Positions 34,641 to 43,478 of a DNA stretch of 64,000 nt are shown here, piece after piece (position 1 is the stretch's first letter; each line of letters begins with the position of its first letter). The notes under the pieces are model-generated. The model was given only the letters and a program-made list of their open reading frames with translations. It ran no database searches and was not told the DNA's origin. The stretch spans positions 30,620-94,619 of the forward strand of contig CAYFUG010000001.1 in NCBI GenBank assembly GCA_964346295.1. The letters run 5' to 3'. A program made the translations under genes and the position numbers. The DNA comes from CAYFUG01 sp964346295. GTDB taxonomy: Bacteria; Patescibacteriota; Minisyncoccia; Moranbacterales; DUUL01.

Positions 34641-34691
34641 ATAATGTAATCAATAAAAAGGAAGGCCGTGACCAGTCTCCTCCATAATAGT

Positions 34692-35285
34692 TTAATTCTG
34701 GTCCTCTTTTTTTGAGGCCTGCTCAGAATTAATCTCCCTCTCCGAAGATTGCTCTAATCCCCAACCTCCTTCGTAAACAATCTCTTCCACTTTCCAAGGA
34801 TCAGGACCTCTAGAAACCTCAATTTCAGCGCTTTCTTCTGTCGTCGCTTCTACCCCCCCTTCTCTTAAAGCTTCTCTTTGAGTATTATTAAAAGTTCTCC
34901 CGGCAGCTCCTGCTGTAATCTGATCTTTACTTCCTGTCTCCCCTCTCCTCGCCTCATCTTCATTCAATTCTTCTGATACTTCTTTCTTTTGTTGAGATTG
35001 ATCCTTTTCTTCAAAAAGAGGCTTCGCTTCTACCGCCTCCTCCAAGGATTTCACCCGAGAAAAACCTTCAATCATCTTTCCTCCCATGTAAGCAAATCCC
35101 GAGAGGGCAATTACCAGAAAGATGGCTCCCGCGATTGGAGCTAAGATACTCCCAAATAAAAATTCCACTTCTTGAGTGGTATTAATTTTTTTGAAATACA
35201 TAAAAGCTCCCGCGGAGATTCCTAGGGTTATCGCTAAAAAAACTAGCACAGTCCAATTTTCGACTAAAACTTCTGCAATAATCAT
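34692..35285 (-). CDS. Hypothetical membrane protein with acidic tail
   Basis: 197 residues. Two membrane segments (~10-30 and ~44-68) precede a ~120-residue, strongly charged Glu/Lys/Ser-rich tail that looks disordered. It has its own consensus promoter (35360-35388) and terminator, so it is a single-gene unit between tyrS and pheS. I do not recognise the family. Confidence 0.75.
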   Translation of the reverse strand: MIIAEVLVENWTVLVFLAITLGISAGAFMYFKKINTTQEVEFLFGSILAPIAGAIFLVIALSGFAYMGGKMIEGFSRVKSLEEAVEAKPLFEEKDQSQQKKEVSEELNEDEARRGETGSKDQITAGAAGRTFNNTQREALREGGVEATTEESAEIEVSRGPDPWKVEEIVYEGGWGLEQSSEREINSEQASKKEDQN

Positions 35286-35359
35286 GGCTTTGGTTGTTAT
35301 CCAAAAGATTATTCTGCACTAAATGTCAAGGCAATTTCAACACTTTCTACTCTTCCTAA

Positions 35360-35388
35360 ATTATAACATTTTTAATGAAAAAAGTCAA
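35360..35388 (-). promoter_or_regulatory. Promoter of the 197-aa membrane protein gene
   Basis: TTGACT (35383-35388), 17-bp spacer and a perfect TATAAT (35360-35365) on the minus strand, ~75 bp before the ATG. Confidence 0.8.
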
Positions 35389-35420
35389 GGAAAAACAGTC
35401 TCTAGCAACCGAAATCAAGG

Positions 35421-35534
35421 CTTTCTCGCTTTAGAAAAGTTCTAGGCGCGACTGAGCACCGAAGCGAGGCGTACTGAGAGATACGGCGAACGAGGCGTGG
35501 AAGTCGCAACAACAAAATTTTCAAAGCGAGGAAG
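35421..35534 (+). repeat. Dispersed inverted-repeat element, copy C
   Basis: 114 bp. The ends CTTTCTCGCTTT and AAAGCGAGGAAG are inverted with one mismatch. The core 'GTACTGAGAGATACGGCGAA' is a slightly diverged form, and 'CAACAACAAAATTTTC' is present. It ends 2 bp from the tyrS stop. Confidence 0.75.
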
Positions 35535-35536
35535 TC

Positions 35537-36733
35537 CTAAAACTCCAGTTTCCGATAATTCCGCTTGCCCACCTTCAAAATCCTACCTTGCCAATCAGCG
35601 CTAACTTCCACGCTTGGATCCTTCAAATCTTTACCCGCTAATTTCACTCCGCCTTGCTTAATCAGCCGCTTGGCTTCACTTTTACTAGGCGCTAATTGGC
35701 TAGAGGCTAACAGTTCCACTAGGCTGGTTCCAGCCTTAACTTTGAGCTCCTCAATTTCTTCCGGGGCCTCTTTTTTCTGGACCGTCCGTTCAAAATGAGC
35801 CTGGGCCTGTTCTGCCGCCTGTTGACTTTGGTTAATTTTGACGACTTCAAAAGCCAAGCGTTTTTTAGCTTCCATTGGCTCCAACTGAATAATCTGCTCA
35901 ATTTCTGACTGAGGAATTTGCGTGCACAGCTCCAAAGCCCGCTCGATTACGCCGTCATCCCAGCTCATCACCCGGCCAAACATGTCTTCTGGCGCCTGAT
36001 CCAAAAATACTGCGTTGCCCTCGCTCTTACCCATTTTTTTACCCTGATCATCCGCCAAAAGCTTGAGAGTCATTACAAACTTTTCTTTGTTCTTCAGGCT
36101 CCTTAATAAATCTCGCCCGCACATCATATTGAACATCTGGTCGTTGCCGCCCACTTCCAAGTCCACATCCATCGCCACGCTGTCGTAGCCCTGCACTAAG
36201 GGGTAGAGAAATTCGTGCAAATAAATCGGCTTATCACTCTGGAGACGCTGTTGAAACATCTCTCGCGCCAACATCTGCTGCACCGTAAAATTAGAAGCGA
36301 GTTCGATCACTTCTTTAAAGCTCAGTTTGTCATTCCACTCGCTATTGTGCTTAACTTGAGCCGGATTGTCGCCGGCAAAATCTAAATAACCGCTCGCTTG
36401 AGCCTGGTAACTCTTGCTGTTAGCCAAAACTTCTTCTCTGGTGAGCTTTTTGCGGACTGATTCTTTGTCGGTGGGATCGCCGATCATGCCGGTAAAATCG
36501 CCTATCAAAAAAATCACTTCGTGGCCTAATTTTTGAAACTGGGCCAATTTGTTAATCTGAATGGCGTTTCCGATATGCAAAGAAGCGGCCGTGGGATCAA
36601 AGCCGCAGTAAAGTCGCAGCCGCTCACCCTTCAGTAGCTTCTTTTTTAAAGTCTCTTTATCAGGATAGATCTGCTCTACCCCGCGAGTTAATAATTCTTC
36701 AATCTGAGCTTCCTCAGTGATAGTTTTCGCCAT
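35537..36733 (-). CDS. tyrS: Tyrosyl-tRNA synthetase
   Basis: 398 residues from the ATG at 36731-36733 ('MAKTITEEAQ'). A class I Rossmann core carries the Tyr pocket 'LYCGFDPTAASLHIGNA' with the HIGH-like HIGN at 53-56. The KMSKS loop appears as 'KKMGKSEGN'. A C-terminal S4 RNA-binding domain (~330-395, 'SKSEAKRLIKQGGV') contacts tRNA-Tyr. The repeat element C abuts its stop. No Shine-Dalgarno sequence is visible. It is divergent from the nuclease gene. Confidence 0.97.
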   Translation of the reverse strand: MAKTITEEAQIEELLTRGVEQIYPDKETLKKKLLKGERLRLYCGFDPTAASLHIGNAIQINKLAQFQKLGHEVIFLIGDFTGMIGDPTDKESVRKKLTREEVLANSKSYQAQASGYLDFAGDNPAQVKHNSEWNDKLSFKEVIELASNFTVQQMLAREMFQQRLQSDKPIYLHEFLYPLVQGYDSVAMDVDLEVGGNDQMFNMMCGRDLLRSLKNKEKFVMTLKLLADDQGKKMGKSEGNAVFLDQAPEDMFGRVMSWDDGVIERALELCTQIPQSEIEQIIQLEPMEAKKRLAFEVVKINQSQQAAEQAQAHFERTVQKKEAPEEIEELKVKAGTSLVELLASSQLAPSKSEAKRLIKQGGVKLAGKDLKDPSVEVSADWQGRILKVGKRNYRKLEF

Positions 36734-36938
36734 AGTAAACAACATTAAACATTATCTTTCCCTCAAGGATAACATTCCGATTTTAAAAAGTAAAAACCAA
36801 ATCAAATCAATCTATAAGAACATAAAATCTCCCGCACCATCGAAATTTTCTCTCTTGAATTTCTCTCCCTCTATGCTAACCTCCCAAGTAGTAGTGACAG
36901 CATCTCAATACCCAAATCAAACTAAAACCAACAACTAA

Positions 36939-37670
36939 ATGGACATCGACTCAATCCTCCTTGTCTTATTAGGCCTCTCTGTTCTGGGCCTCTCCCTCAC
37001 CCTGGTTGCCCCGGGAATGTTTAAATTTTTAGTAGACACTCCCGAGCAGCAAAAAGAACTTCACTGGGCCTGGTCCTCGCTGCTGATTTTTGCCATCATC
37101 GCTCTCACCTTAACTCAGGTGGAAGCCCGCCATCGCCAAGACAACTTTGAGCGCCTCGCTCAAGTTAAGCAACAGGTTTTGGTCGCTAAGGCTTCCGGAA
37201 ATTCCCACCAGAGCTCTTCTGCCAAACCAGAAGAGCAAACAGCTACTACTACCACTATAGCCTCCGTTACTCAAATCATTGATGGCGACACCTTTAAGGC
37301 TAAAGTTAAAGACGAAGTTTACACCATTCGCCTCTTGGGAATTGACACTCCGGAGCTAGCCTATGGTTCTCAAACTGCCCAGTGCGGATCCCAGGCCGCT
37401 ACTAATCGGATCCGGGAATTACTAGAAAATCAGCCAGTATACTTAGTTCCCGACCTCCACAAAGGCGAAGACTGCGACACTCAAGGTCGTCTTTTGCGTT
37501 ATGTCTTTCTGACTGACAAAACCTTCGTCAATCATCTTTTAATCAAAGAAGGACTGGCCCGAGAATTGACCTACAACACTCCTTACCAGTATCAGCGCGA
37601 TTTTCGCTCTGCCCAAGCCGCCGCCCAAAACCACCAACGCGGCATTTGGAACTCCCAAGCCTGCCCCTAA
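36939..37670 (+). CDS. Membrane-anchored staphylococcal-nuclease-like (thermonuclease) protein
   Basis: 243 residues. Two membrane segments (~5-30 and ~45-63) are followed by a linker and a nuclease domain (~108-240). 'IIDGDTFKAKV' and 'IRLLGIDTPEL' are the SNase active-site start (Asp and Arg). 'EDCDTQGRLLRYVF' holds a later catalytic Glu/Asp/Arg set. 'LIKEGLARELTYN' and the ending 'AAQNHQRGIWN' are typical. It should degrade nucleic acid outside the cell, a plausible route to nucleotides for a cell with reduced biosynthesis. Two Cys pairs may form disulfides. Confidence 0.9.
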   Translation: MDIDSILLVLLGLSVLGLSLTLVAPGMFKFLVDTPEQQKELHWAWSSLLIFAIIALTLTQVEARHRQDNFERLAQVKQQVLVAKASGNSHQSSSAKPEEQTATTTTIASVTQIIDGDTFKAKVKDEVYTIRLLGIDTPELAYGSQTAQCGSQAATNRIRELLENQPVYLVPDLHKGEDCDTQGRLLRYVFLTDKTFVNHLLIKEGLARELTYNTPYQYQRDFRSAQAAAQNHQRGIWNSQACP

Positions 37671-37695
37671 AAAATCAGCTCCCATTTTATGAAAG

Positions 37696-37716
37696 CCTGC
37701 CTGCCGGCAAGGCAGG
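37696..37716. repeat. GC-rich palindrome of the CCTGCC family
   Basis: CCTGCCTGCCGGC followed by AAGGCAGG, a variant of the 20-bp perfect palindrome found inside repeat copies E (43838-43857) and G (60769-60788). Confidence 0.7.
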
Positions 37717-37829
37717 GGGGTCAGAGGAGGTTGAGAAGGCAACCTACGGGGAGAAGTGGCCACATTACCAAGGCATTCCCAGTTTTTGATTTTTTAAAGT
37801 TTCAATTTTAAGCCTCTATTCTTATTCAA

Positions 37830-37858
37830 GGCTTTCAAATTTTCAAAATTTGGAAGTC
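37830..37858 (+). repeat. Minimal inverted-repeat remnant next to purU
   Basis: GGCTTTCAAATTTT, one base, then AAAATTTGGAAGTC: the two ends of the dispersed element joined with the core lost. It ends 7 bp from the purU stop and could also act as a terminator. Confidence 0.65.
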
Positions 37859-37865
37859 TCTACAA

Positions 37866-38738
37866 TTACTCGAAGATCACTGTCTTATTGCCCTTGGTAA
37901 AAACCCGGTCCTCACTCGCCAAGCGTACCGCCTTGATAAGTACTGATTTTTCTACTTCCTGACCGGCCTGGCGCAATTTAGCCACATCAAAAGCATGACT
38001 AACTCTGGCAATATCCTGAGCGATAATCGGACCTTGGTCCAGCTTCTCCGTTACCCAGTGAGCAGTGGCACCAATAATCTTCACTCCTCGCTGATAAGCC
38101 TGCCGATAGGGATTAGCCCCCACAAAAGCCGGCAAAAAAGAGTGGTGAATGTTGATGATCCGACCCGGAAATTCCCTCACGAAAGCCGCCGAGAGAATCC
38201 GCATGTACTTGGCCAAAACCAAAAAATCCGGTTGATATTTTTTCACCGCCGCTAAGGCCGCCGCCTCTTGCTCCTGCTGGCTCCGACTCTCATGAGAGGC
38301 TAATTCAAATGGTAGTTGAAATTTCTCCACTAGCTCCCGCAACTGTTCGTGATTACTAACCACCGCTACCACTTCAATATTAAGCTGATTGTAAGCATTT
38401 TGCACTAGTAGTTCCGCCAAGCAATGATGCTCGGTAGTAGCCAAAACTACCACCCGTTTTTTACCACTCGCCGGCATTCTCACCTGAGCCTTTTTCAGCA
38501 AAACCTCTCGCACTTTTTTCAAAAGCTCCTTGCCCTTCCCTCGAGCCAGATCTGCCTCAAATTCGGTGCGCATAAAAAAATGAGCCGTTTTTGCTTCAGC
38601 CTCATTAGCCTCAGAAACTTCCACAAACTCTCGGTTGGAGATGATATTGCCGCCAAACTCCAAAAGCGCTCCCGTCACCGAGTGAATAATCCCCTTTTGA
38701 TCGGGACAATCGATTAGCAAAATATGTGATTGGATCAT
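37866..38738 (-). CDS. purU: Formyltetrahydrofolate deformylase
   Basis: 290 residues. An N-terminal ACT domain (~1-85, 'LLIDCPDQKGIIHSVTGAL') is followed by a formyltransferase-fold hydrolase. 'IINIHHSFLPAFVGANPY' contains Asn196 and His198/199, and 'EKLDQGPII' contains Asp234, the catalytic set. It splits 10-formyl-tetrahydrofolate to formate and tetrahydrofolate, balancing one-carbon pools. This is uncommon in reduced CPR genomes, so it hints at a more complete folate metabolism or lateral gain. The ATG is clear. Confidence 0.95.
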   Translation of the reverse strand: MIQSHILLIDCPDQKGIIHSVTGALLEFGGNIISNREFVEVSEANEAEAKTAHFFMRTEFEADLARGKGKELLKKVREVLLKKAQVRMPASGKKRVVVLATTEHHCLAELLVQNAYNQLNIEVVAVVSNHEQLRELVEKFQLPFELASHESRSQQEQEAAALAAVKKYQPDFLVLAKYMRILSAAFVREFPGRIINIHHSFLPAFVGANPYRQAYQRGVKIIGATAHWVTEKLDQGPIIAQDIARVSHAFDVAKLRQAGQEVEKSVLIKAVRLASEDRVFTKGNKTVIFE

Positions 38739-38767
38739 GAGCTACACTCTTTAGAATTAACTAGAAA

Positions 38768-39829
38768 CTAGAAATTACCCGATATTTCAAAGTTAATCAA
38801 GTTGGGATATTCTTTTTTAGCTTTCTTTAGCTCCAAAATCAACCTCTTCCAAGCTGGCATTCTATGAGGATTTTCGGGGTCAAAATTCTCACAGTATGCC
38901 TCAATGAAAACCTCCTCGGGAATCCCAGCACCATTTTCATTTATTAGCTTAAGAAGATTGAACCGCTCCTCAACATAGCTACCTCCAGACCCAGAAAGTT
39001 TTATCGCTATCTCTTCAGTAACCGCCTCATTTAAAGCATTAAACTTCCTCTTTGAAAGACCACCAGTTCTTTCGAATTTGGTTTTAATGCTAAGGCCTGA
39101 TTTAGTCTCGATTAAATTTCCAGATTCAAATCCCTCAAATTTAGTTTCTTTGAGGATTCTCCCTCCAACCACAGCATGCACTAACTCATGGAAAACTGCA
39201 TGCCTTTGATCTTGCTCTTTGACAGTAGTAGAAATTCTTACAACCCAGTCTCTGTAACTAGCATATTTATCGTTAACCCCGTCTGTTAAAATTATAGGGG
39301 TATCTTCAATCCTTCTAGCTAAATCATCTTGGCTTAGGGTTAAATAGCCATCATCTATTAATTTAACTGCTTCCCTAGTAAAATCTTTCTTGAAATCATC
39401 AGCTCTCTCCTTGAATTCAGCCTCTTTTATTTTAAAGATTTTGATATGATTTTCAAAGATGCCTAGCAATAGTTCATCATCTATCGCCCCCCCCTCTAAA
39501 AGATCGCTTATAATCTCCGGAGTAAAATCGCCCTCGGCCACCCCTCTCAAGGAAATTAGCCTTTCTTTTAAAGCTGGTTCTCTTAAAGCCTCTTCGAATA
39601 ATTGAAAATAATTCTCTGAATGATATTTATCTTTTAAGTAACTAACAAGGTATTTGCGCTCAAAATCGAAGGGGTTTTCTAGTTCTAATCCCTCTCTATG
39701 CCGCTTGTAAGAATCGACTTCCCACTCTCCAAAAGCCCTACCAGAAAGATTGGTAGTATTTTTTTCTTTCTTTTCTTGGTAAAATGGGTCGCCCTCTGAA
39801 ACATAACGAACAAACTTTTCTTTTACCAT
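38768..39829 (-). CDS. Hypothetical HExxH zinc-protease-like protein
   Basis: 353 residues, no signal peptide or membrane span. His214-Glu215-x2-His218 lies in 'AVFHELVHAVV', and Glu268 in 'ALNEAVTEEIAI' is a plausible third ligand, giving a gluzincin-like layout. The N-terminal ~200 residues are charged and helical. The region ~260-290 is the helix expected after the zinc motif. I do not recognise a named family. A small hypothetical gene lies 34 bp upstream on the same strand, so they may be co-transcribed. Confidence 0.7.
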   Translation of the reverse strand: MVKEKFVRYVSEGDPFYQEKKEKNTTNLSGRAFGEWEVDSYKRHREGLELENPFDFERKYLVSYLKDKYHSENYFQLFEEALREPALKERLISLRGVAEGDFTPEIISDLLEGGAIDDELLLGIFENHIKIFKIKEAEFKERADDFKKDFTREAVKLIDDGYLTLSQDDLARRIEDTPIILTDGVNDKYASYRDWVVRISTTVKEQDQRHAVFHELVHAVVGGRILKETKFEGFESGNLIETKSGLSIKTKFERTGGLSKRKFNALNEAVTEEIAIKLSGSGGSYVEERFNLLKLINENGAGIPEEVFIEAYCENFDPENPHRMPAWKRLILELKKAKKEYPNLINFEISGNF

Positions 39830-39863
39830 TCCTTTAAAAAATTAGAAAATTATCTCCCAAAAA

Positions 39864-40259
39864 TTATCTCCTCTCCGCCTGAAACTTCTCCCAATATCTA
39901 TCCAACCGCCCCTCCTCATCGCCACACTTAGGATCCATCTGCATATTCACTCCCACTTCATCCAACCAAGTTTCGTAATAGGCGTCCAAAAACTGAGTCC
40001 CTTGCTTAGTAACATCATTTCTTACTAAACTCACCTCCAAATTAAGCTCCCGCTCGCCCAACCACTGCTGACCGGATTTCTTCAAAAGCCCCTTTTCGGC
40101 CAACCACCGCAACACAAAATAAATGTGCCGCGAAGCATCCTCCAAGCTCAAAGAATCCCCGTCATAATACCAACGAGCCTTGTCCCACACCTGGGCCTTA
40201 ACCGGCTTAGTGCTGGGCATTCTCTTGAAACGAGAAGTTATTTTTTTCCAAAGCTTCAT
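39864..40259 (-). CDS. Hypothetical soluble protein
   Basis: 131 residues, basic N-terminus, Trp- and Tyr-rich, ending in a charged helix. 'HIYFVLRWLAEKGLL' reads like a winged-helix-type segment, but this is weak. It is followed closely by the HExxH gene. No family recognised. Confidence 0.6.
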   Translation of the reverse strand: MKLWKKITSRFKRMPSTKPVKAQVWDKARWYYDGDSLSLEDASRHIYFVLRWLAEKGLLKKSGQQWLGERELNLEVSLVRNDVTKQGTQFLDAYYETWLDEVGVNMQMDPKCGDEEGRLDRYWEKFQAERR

Positions 40260-40333
40260 GGGATCTTTTGGTTGATTTTTCGCCTCTGAAGTTATAAACT
40301 GATTATAACTTTCTTTTTATTTTTTTCAAAATA

Positions 40334-40645
40334 ATGACAATTACCGACTTCAACGATCCTCTCCTCTTAACTCTCCTAACTTTCTACCTACTCATCAATC
40401 TTCTCTCTTTCTCGTTGATGGTTTTTGACAAAGGCCGCTCTCAAAGAGAAGGTCAGCGCCGCATCAGTGAAAAGGATCTTTTTTTCTGGGCCATTAGCCT
40501 GGGTGCTTTAGGCGTACTAGCCGGCATGCGCTTTTCTCGGCACAAAACCCGCAAATGGCAATTCTCCCTGGGAATTCCCTTGGCCTTGGTGCAAAATTGG
40601 GCTTTGCTGTGGTTGGCGATTGGCTGGCTCAAATTATTCAATTAA
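40334..40645 (+). CDS. DUF1294 membrane protein
   Basis: 103 residues. Three hydrophobic segments with the DUF1294 signature: 'FDKGRSQREGQRRISEKDLF' then 'LGALGVLAGMRFSRHKTRK', and 'FSLGIPLAL'. A small inner-membrane protein of unknown role. It has its own strong terminator and is divergent from the hypothetical gene at 39864. Confidence 0.88.
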   Translation: MTITDFNDPLLLTLLTFYLLINLLSFSLMVFDKGRSQREGQRRISEKDLFFWAISLGALGVLAGMRFSRHKTRKWQFSLGIPLALVQNWALLWLAIGWLKLFN

Positions 40646-40657
40646 CTCTCAGAACAA

Positions 40658-40696
40658 AACAAACCTGGCAAGTCTTCGAGGCCTGCCAGGTTTGTT
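40658..40696 (+). terminator. Terminator of the DUF1294 gene
   Basis: A 13-bp perfect stem AACAAACCTGGCA / TGCCAGGTTTGTT lies 13 bp after the stop. A close relative of this hairpin ends the surface operon at 55873-55903. Confidence 0.85.
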
Positions 40697-40781
40697 ATGA
40701 AAAGTAATCTATTTTTAAGAAAAAGCCAGGGGAGACTTTTTCTGAATTTATCTTAGGCTAGTAGCCAGTAGAGAAGCCTAA

Positions 40782-41035
40782 CTAGCCGTTAGGTCCCTCC
40801 TTACATTTTTCGTATGCGTCGGAACCTGGATCATCCGTAAGCTCCTTCCCATAATCGAAGCAACTCTCCACATCTGGATGATCTTCCTGGCAACCTTCCA
40901 CACAAGCCTGATAGTAACCTGATAGTAAGTGGTATTGCCATCAGCCTCAGTGGCGCAATCGTCATAACAAACACAGATTGGAGGAGTATTTTCCTCCGCC
41001 ATCGCAGGATTTGTCGTTGCCAGACCCAAAGCCAT
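40782..41035 (-). pseudogene. Cys-rich secreted-type small protein broken by an 11-bp duplication
   Basis: The minus-strand ATG (41033-41035), with AAGGA upstream, begins 'MALGLATTNPAMAEE' and continues into the Cys-rich 'PPICVCYDDC'. At about 40920-40942 the 11-bp unit TTACTATCAGG occurs twice in tandem. Removing one copy restores a Cys-rich frame ('YQACVEGCQEDHPD', 'ESCFDYGKE', 'YEKCKEGPNG') that ends at the TAG at 40782. With the duplication the product becomes a basic, non-Cys tail that ends at 40778. The original would be ~80 residues with about eight Cys. Whether the duplication is real or an assembly artefact cannot be told. Confidence 0.65.
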
Positions 41036-41093
41036 TGTTGTCCTTGATAAATAAATAACGGACCACTTTAATGAATATTTCTGTTTGAGTTAC

Positions 41094-41122
41094 TTGACAA
41101 ATATTCCCCTCCATGCTAGCTT
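41094..41122 (+). promoter_or_regulatory. Consensus-like promoter of the small lipoprotein gene
   Basis: TTGACA (41094-41099), 17-bp spacer, TAGCTT (41117-41122). The leader contains a CAACGCT/AGCGTTG hairpin (41130-41150). Confidence 0.75.
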
Positions 41123-41184
41123 GTGATGCCAACGCTTAAGGGGAGCGTTGCAAACATGCACTTTTATCAAAAAAGGAGGAAAGA

Positions 41185-41313
41185 ATGGCAAGAAAGATCG
41201 GGCTTATCTTAGCCCTACTGGCACTGGCGGTGGCACTAGCGGGATGCGGTGGGTACGTACCAACTGGTCAGGCCCTACGGTCCCCACGAAAGAGGTATCA
41301 GCCGACCGGATAG
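41185..41313 (+). CDS. Small lipoprotein, 42 aa
   Basis: MARKIGLILALLALAVALA followed by the lipobox Cys (…ALAGC) marks it as a lipoprotein signal. The mature part is ~22 residues (starting CGGYVPTGQ and ending QPTG). A strong AAAGGAGGAAAG ribosome-binding site lies just upstream, and a TTGACA-N17-TAGCTT promoter controls it. The codons (CTG, GCG, GCA, CTA) differ from the A+T-leaning usage of neighbours, suggesting a different origin or high expression. Function unknown. Confidence 0.7.
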   Translation: MARKIGLILALLALAVALAGCGGYVPTGQALRSPRKRYQPTG

Positions 41314-41421
41314 CCACAAGTTCTTTGACACCAGCCAATGCGGCCAACCCTTTCAGACTCACAACGCCTAAATCAATTTAAAATTGACAAGCTTTTAAGG
41401 TCTTAAGAGGTCTTAATTAAA

Positions 41422-41470
41422 AGTAGGAGCGCGATTAATTTTAACGACCGCAGGTGGTCGCGCCCCTACT
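41422..41470. terminator. GC-rich hairpin between the lipoprotein and dnaK
   Basis: AGTAGGAGCGCGA pairs with TCGCGCCCCTACT with one mismatch, and an inner CGACC/GGTCG hairpin lies in the loop. It sits ~30 bp after the dnaK stop and can act as a bidirectional terminator. The AGTAGGGG theme is shared with the hairpin at 34609-34640. Confidence 0.65.
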
Positions 41471-41502
41471 GACAAAAAATCTATCTCGATTAAGCTCAGC
41501 CA

Positions 41503-43458
41503 CTACTTCTTCTCATCATCCTTTTTGTCATCCTTGCTGTCCTTCTCATCTTTCTCATTCTTCTCTTCTTCTACTTCCGCATCTTTTACCTTGGAATCGC
41601 CCTCCTGTTCTCCACCTTCTGCCTGACCTTCTGCTGACTTGTTCTCTGCTTCTGCTGCCGCTTGATACAACTCTTGGCCAATCTTTTGAGCCTCAGTAGA
41701 AAGCTCTTCGGTAGCCTTTTTGATCGCCTCCAAATCATCGCCGTCTTTAACTTTCTTGAGGGCTTCTACTTTCTCTTCTACCGGCTTTTTCTTTTCCGCA
41801 TCGATTTTCTCCCCCGCATCTTTGAGAGATTTCTCAGTAGAATAGACCAGGCTATCCGCCATATTTTTGGCTTCCACTAATTCCGCTTTTTTCTTATCTT
41901 CTTCGGCGTGGGCCTCGGCCTCCTTTTTCATCTTCTCCACTTCCTCCTCGCTCATATCGCTAGAAGCCTCGATTCGAATCGATTGTTCCTTGTTAGTAGC
42001 CTTATCTTTAGCTTTTACCTGCAAAATTCCGTTGGCGTCGATGTCAAAAGACACTTCCACTTGGGGCACTCCTCGAGGCGCCGGTGGAATTCCGTCCAAC
42101 ATAAAGCGTCCCAAGGTTTTGTTGTCAGCCGCCATCTTACGCTCGCCCTGGAGAACATGAATCTCCACGCTAGGCTGGTTATCAGCCGCGGTAGAGAAAA
42201 TCTGGCTCTTAGAAGCTGGAATAGTGGTATTACGCTCAATTAAAGGGGTGGAAACACCGCCCATAGTTTCAATTCCTAAGGTCAAAGGAGTAACATCCAG
42301 CAGTAGCACATCCTTAACATCCCCTTGCAAGACACCCCCTTGAATGGCCGCTCCCATCGCTACTACTTCGTCAGGATTAACACCAGTAGAAGGCTTTTTG
42401 CCAAAGAACTCTTCCACCTTCTTTTGCACTAGCGGCATCCGAGTCATTCCTCCCACCATTACCACTTCATTAATATCACCAAATTTCACTCCTGCGTCTT
42501 CTAGAGCTTTTTTGCAAGGCTCCAAGGAACGATCCACTAGATCGCCCACCAGCTCTTCTAGCTTGGCACGGGTAATTTTCATTACTAAGTGTTTAGGGCC
42601 TTCCGCTCCGGAGGTAATAAAAGGCTGATTGATCTCAGTTTCTTGAGAGGTAGACAGCTCGATCTTGGCCTTCTCGGCCGCTTCTTTAATGCGCTGCAAC
42701 GCCAAAGGATCTTTAGAAAGATCCACTCCTTCTTGTTTTTTAAACTCCTCTAAAATCCAATCGATGATCACCTGATCAAAATCATCTCCTCCTAAGTAAG
42801 TGTCTCCGTTGGTAGATTTTACTTCTACGGTGTCTTCCGCTACTTCTAAAATGGAAATATCAAAAGTTCCTCCCCCTAAATCGTATACTGCGATTTTCTC
42901 GTCTTTCTTTTTGTCAAAACCGTAAGCTAAGGCCGCTGCCGTCGGCTCGTTAATGATCCGCTTGACTTCTAGACCGGCAATTTTTCCGGCATCTTTAGTG
43001 GCTTTGCGTTGAGCATCATCAAAATAGGCCGGGACGGTAATTACTGCCTCGGTGATAGTTTCGCCCAATTTAGCCTCGGCATCTGCTTTGAGTTTTTGCA
43101 GAACCATGGCACTAATTTCTGCCGGGCGATAGTCCTTACCATTCATTTCGATATTAACCGCTCCCTTTTTTCCTTCTTTCAGTTTGAAAGGCATCTTTTC
43201 CGCCGCCGACTTTACTTCTTTATCCGAAAAATTCCGCCCGATTAAGCGCTTAGCAGAAAAAATGGTCTTTTCCGGGTTAGTTACCGCCTGCCGTTTGGCC
43301 AAGAGGCCCACCAGGCGTTCTCCGGATTTATTGATGGCCACCATAGAGGGCGTGGTCCGATTCCCTTCTTTGTTTTCGACAATTTCGGGCTTGCCGCCAG
43401 TCACCACTGCCATGGCACTGTTGGTTGTCCCTAGGTCAATACCTAAAATTTTTGACAT
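41503..43458 (-). CDS. dnaK: Chaperone DnaK (Hsp70)
   Basis: 651 residues. The ATPase domain begins 'ILGIDLGTTNSAMAVV' and contains 'AVYDLGGGTFDISILEV' and 'VVMVGGMTRMPLVQ'. The substrate domain follows ('LLDVTPLTLGIETMGGV'), with a helical lid and a Lys/Asp/Glu-rich tail (~600-651). It refolds proteins with DnaJ and GrpE. No CIRCE-like operator is seen just upstream. The fused GrpE and HrcA lie further upstream on the same strand, separated by hsp20, small genes and repeats. dnaJ is not adjacent. Confidence 0.98.
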   Translation of the reverse strand: MSKILGIDLGTTNSAMAVVTGGKPEIVENKEGNRTTPSMVAINKSGERLVGLLAKRQAVTNPEKTIFSAKRLIGRNFSDKEVKSAAEKMPFKLKEGKKGAVNIEMNGKDYRPAEISAMVLQKLKADAEAKLGETITEAVITVPAYFDDAQRKATKDAGKIAGLEVKRIINEPTAAALAYGFDKKKDEKIAVYDLGGGTFDISILEVAEDTVEVKSTNGDTYLGGDDFDQVIIDWILEEFKKQEGVDLSKDPLALQRIKEAAEKAKIELSTSQETEINQPFITSGAEGPKHLVMKITRAKLEELVGDLVDRSLEPCKKALEDAGVKFGDINEVVMVGGMTRMPLVQKKVEEFFGKKPSTGVNPDEVVAMGAAIQGGVLQGDVKDVLLLDVTPLTLGIETMGGVSTPLIERNTTIPASKSQIFSTAADNQPSVEIHVLQGERKMAADNKTLGRFMLDGIPPAPRGVPQVEVSFDIDANGILQVKAKDKATNKEQSIRIEASSDMSEEEVEKMKKEAEAHAEEDKKKAELVEAKNMADSLVYSTEKSLKDAGEKIDAEKKKPVEEKVEALKKVKDGDDLEAIKKATEELSTEAQKIGQELYQAAAEAENKSAEGQAEGGEQEGDSKVKDAEVEEEKNEKDEKDSKDDKKDDEKK

Positions 43459-43478
43459 AAGTTTGTAAATTAATTAAG

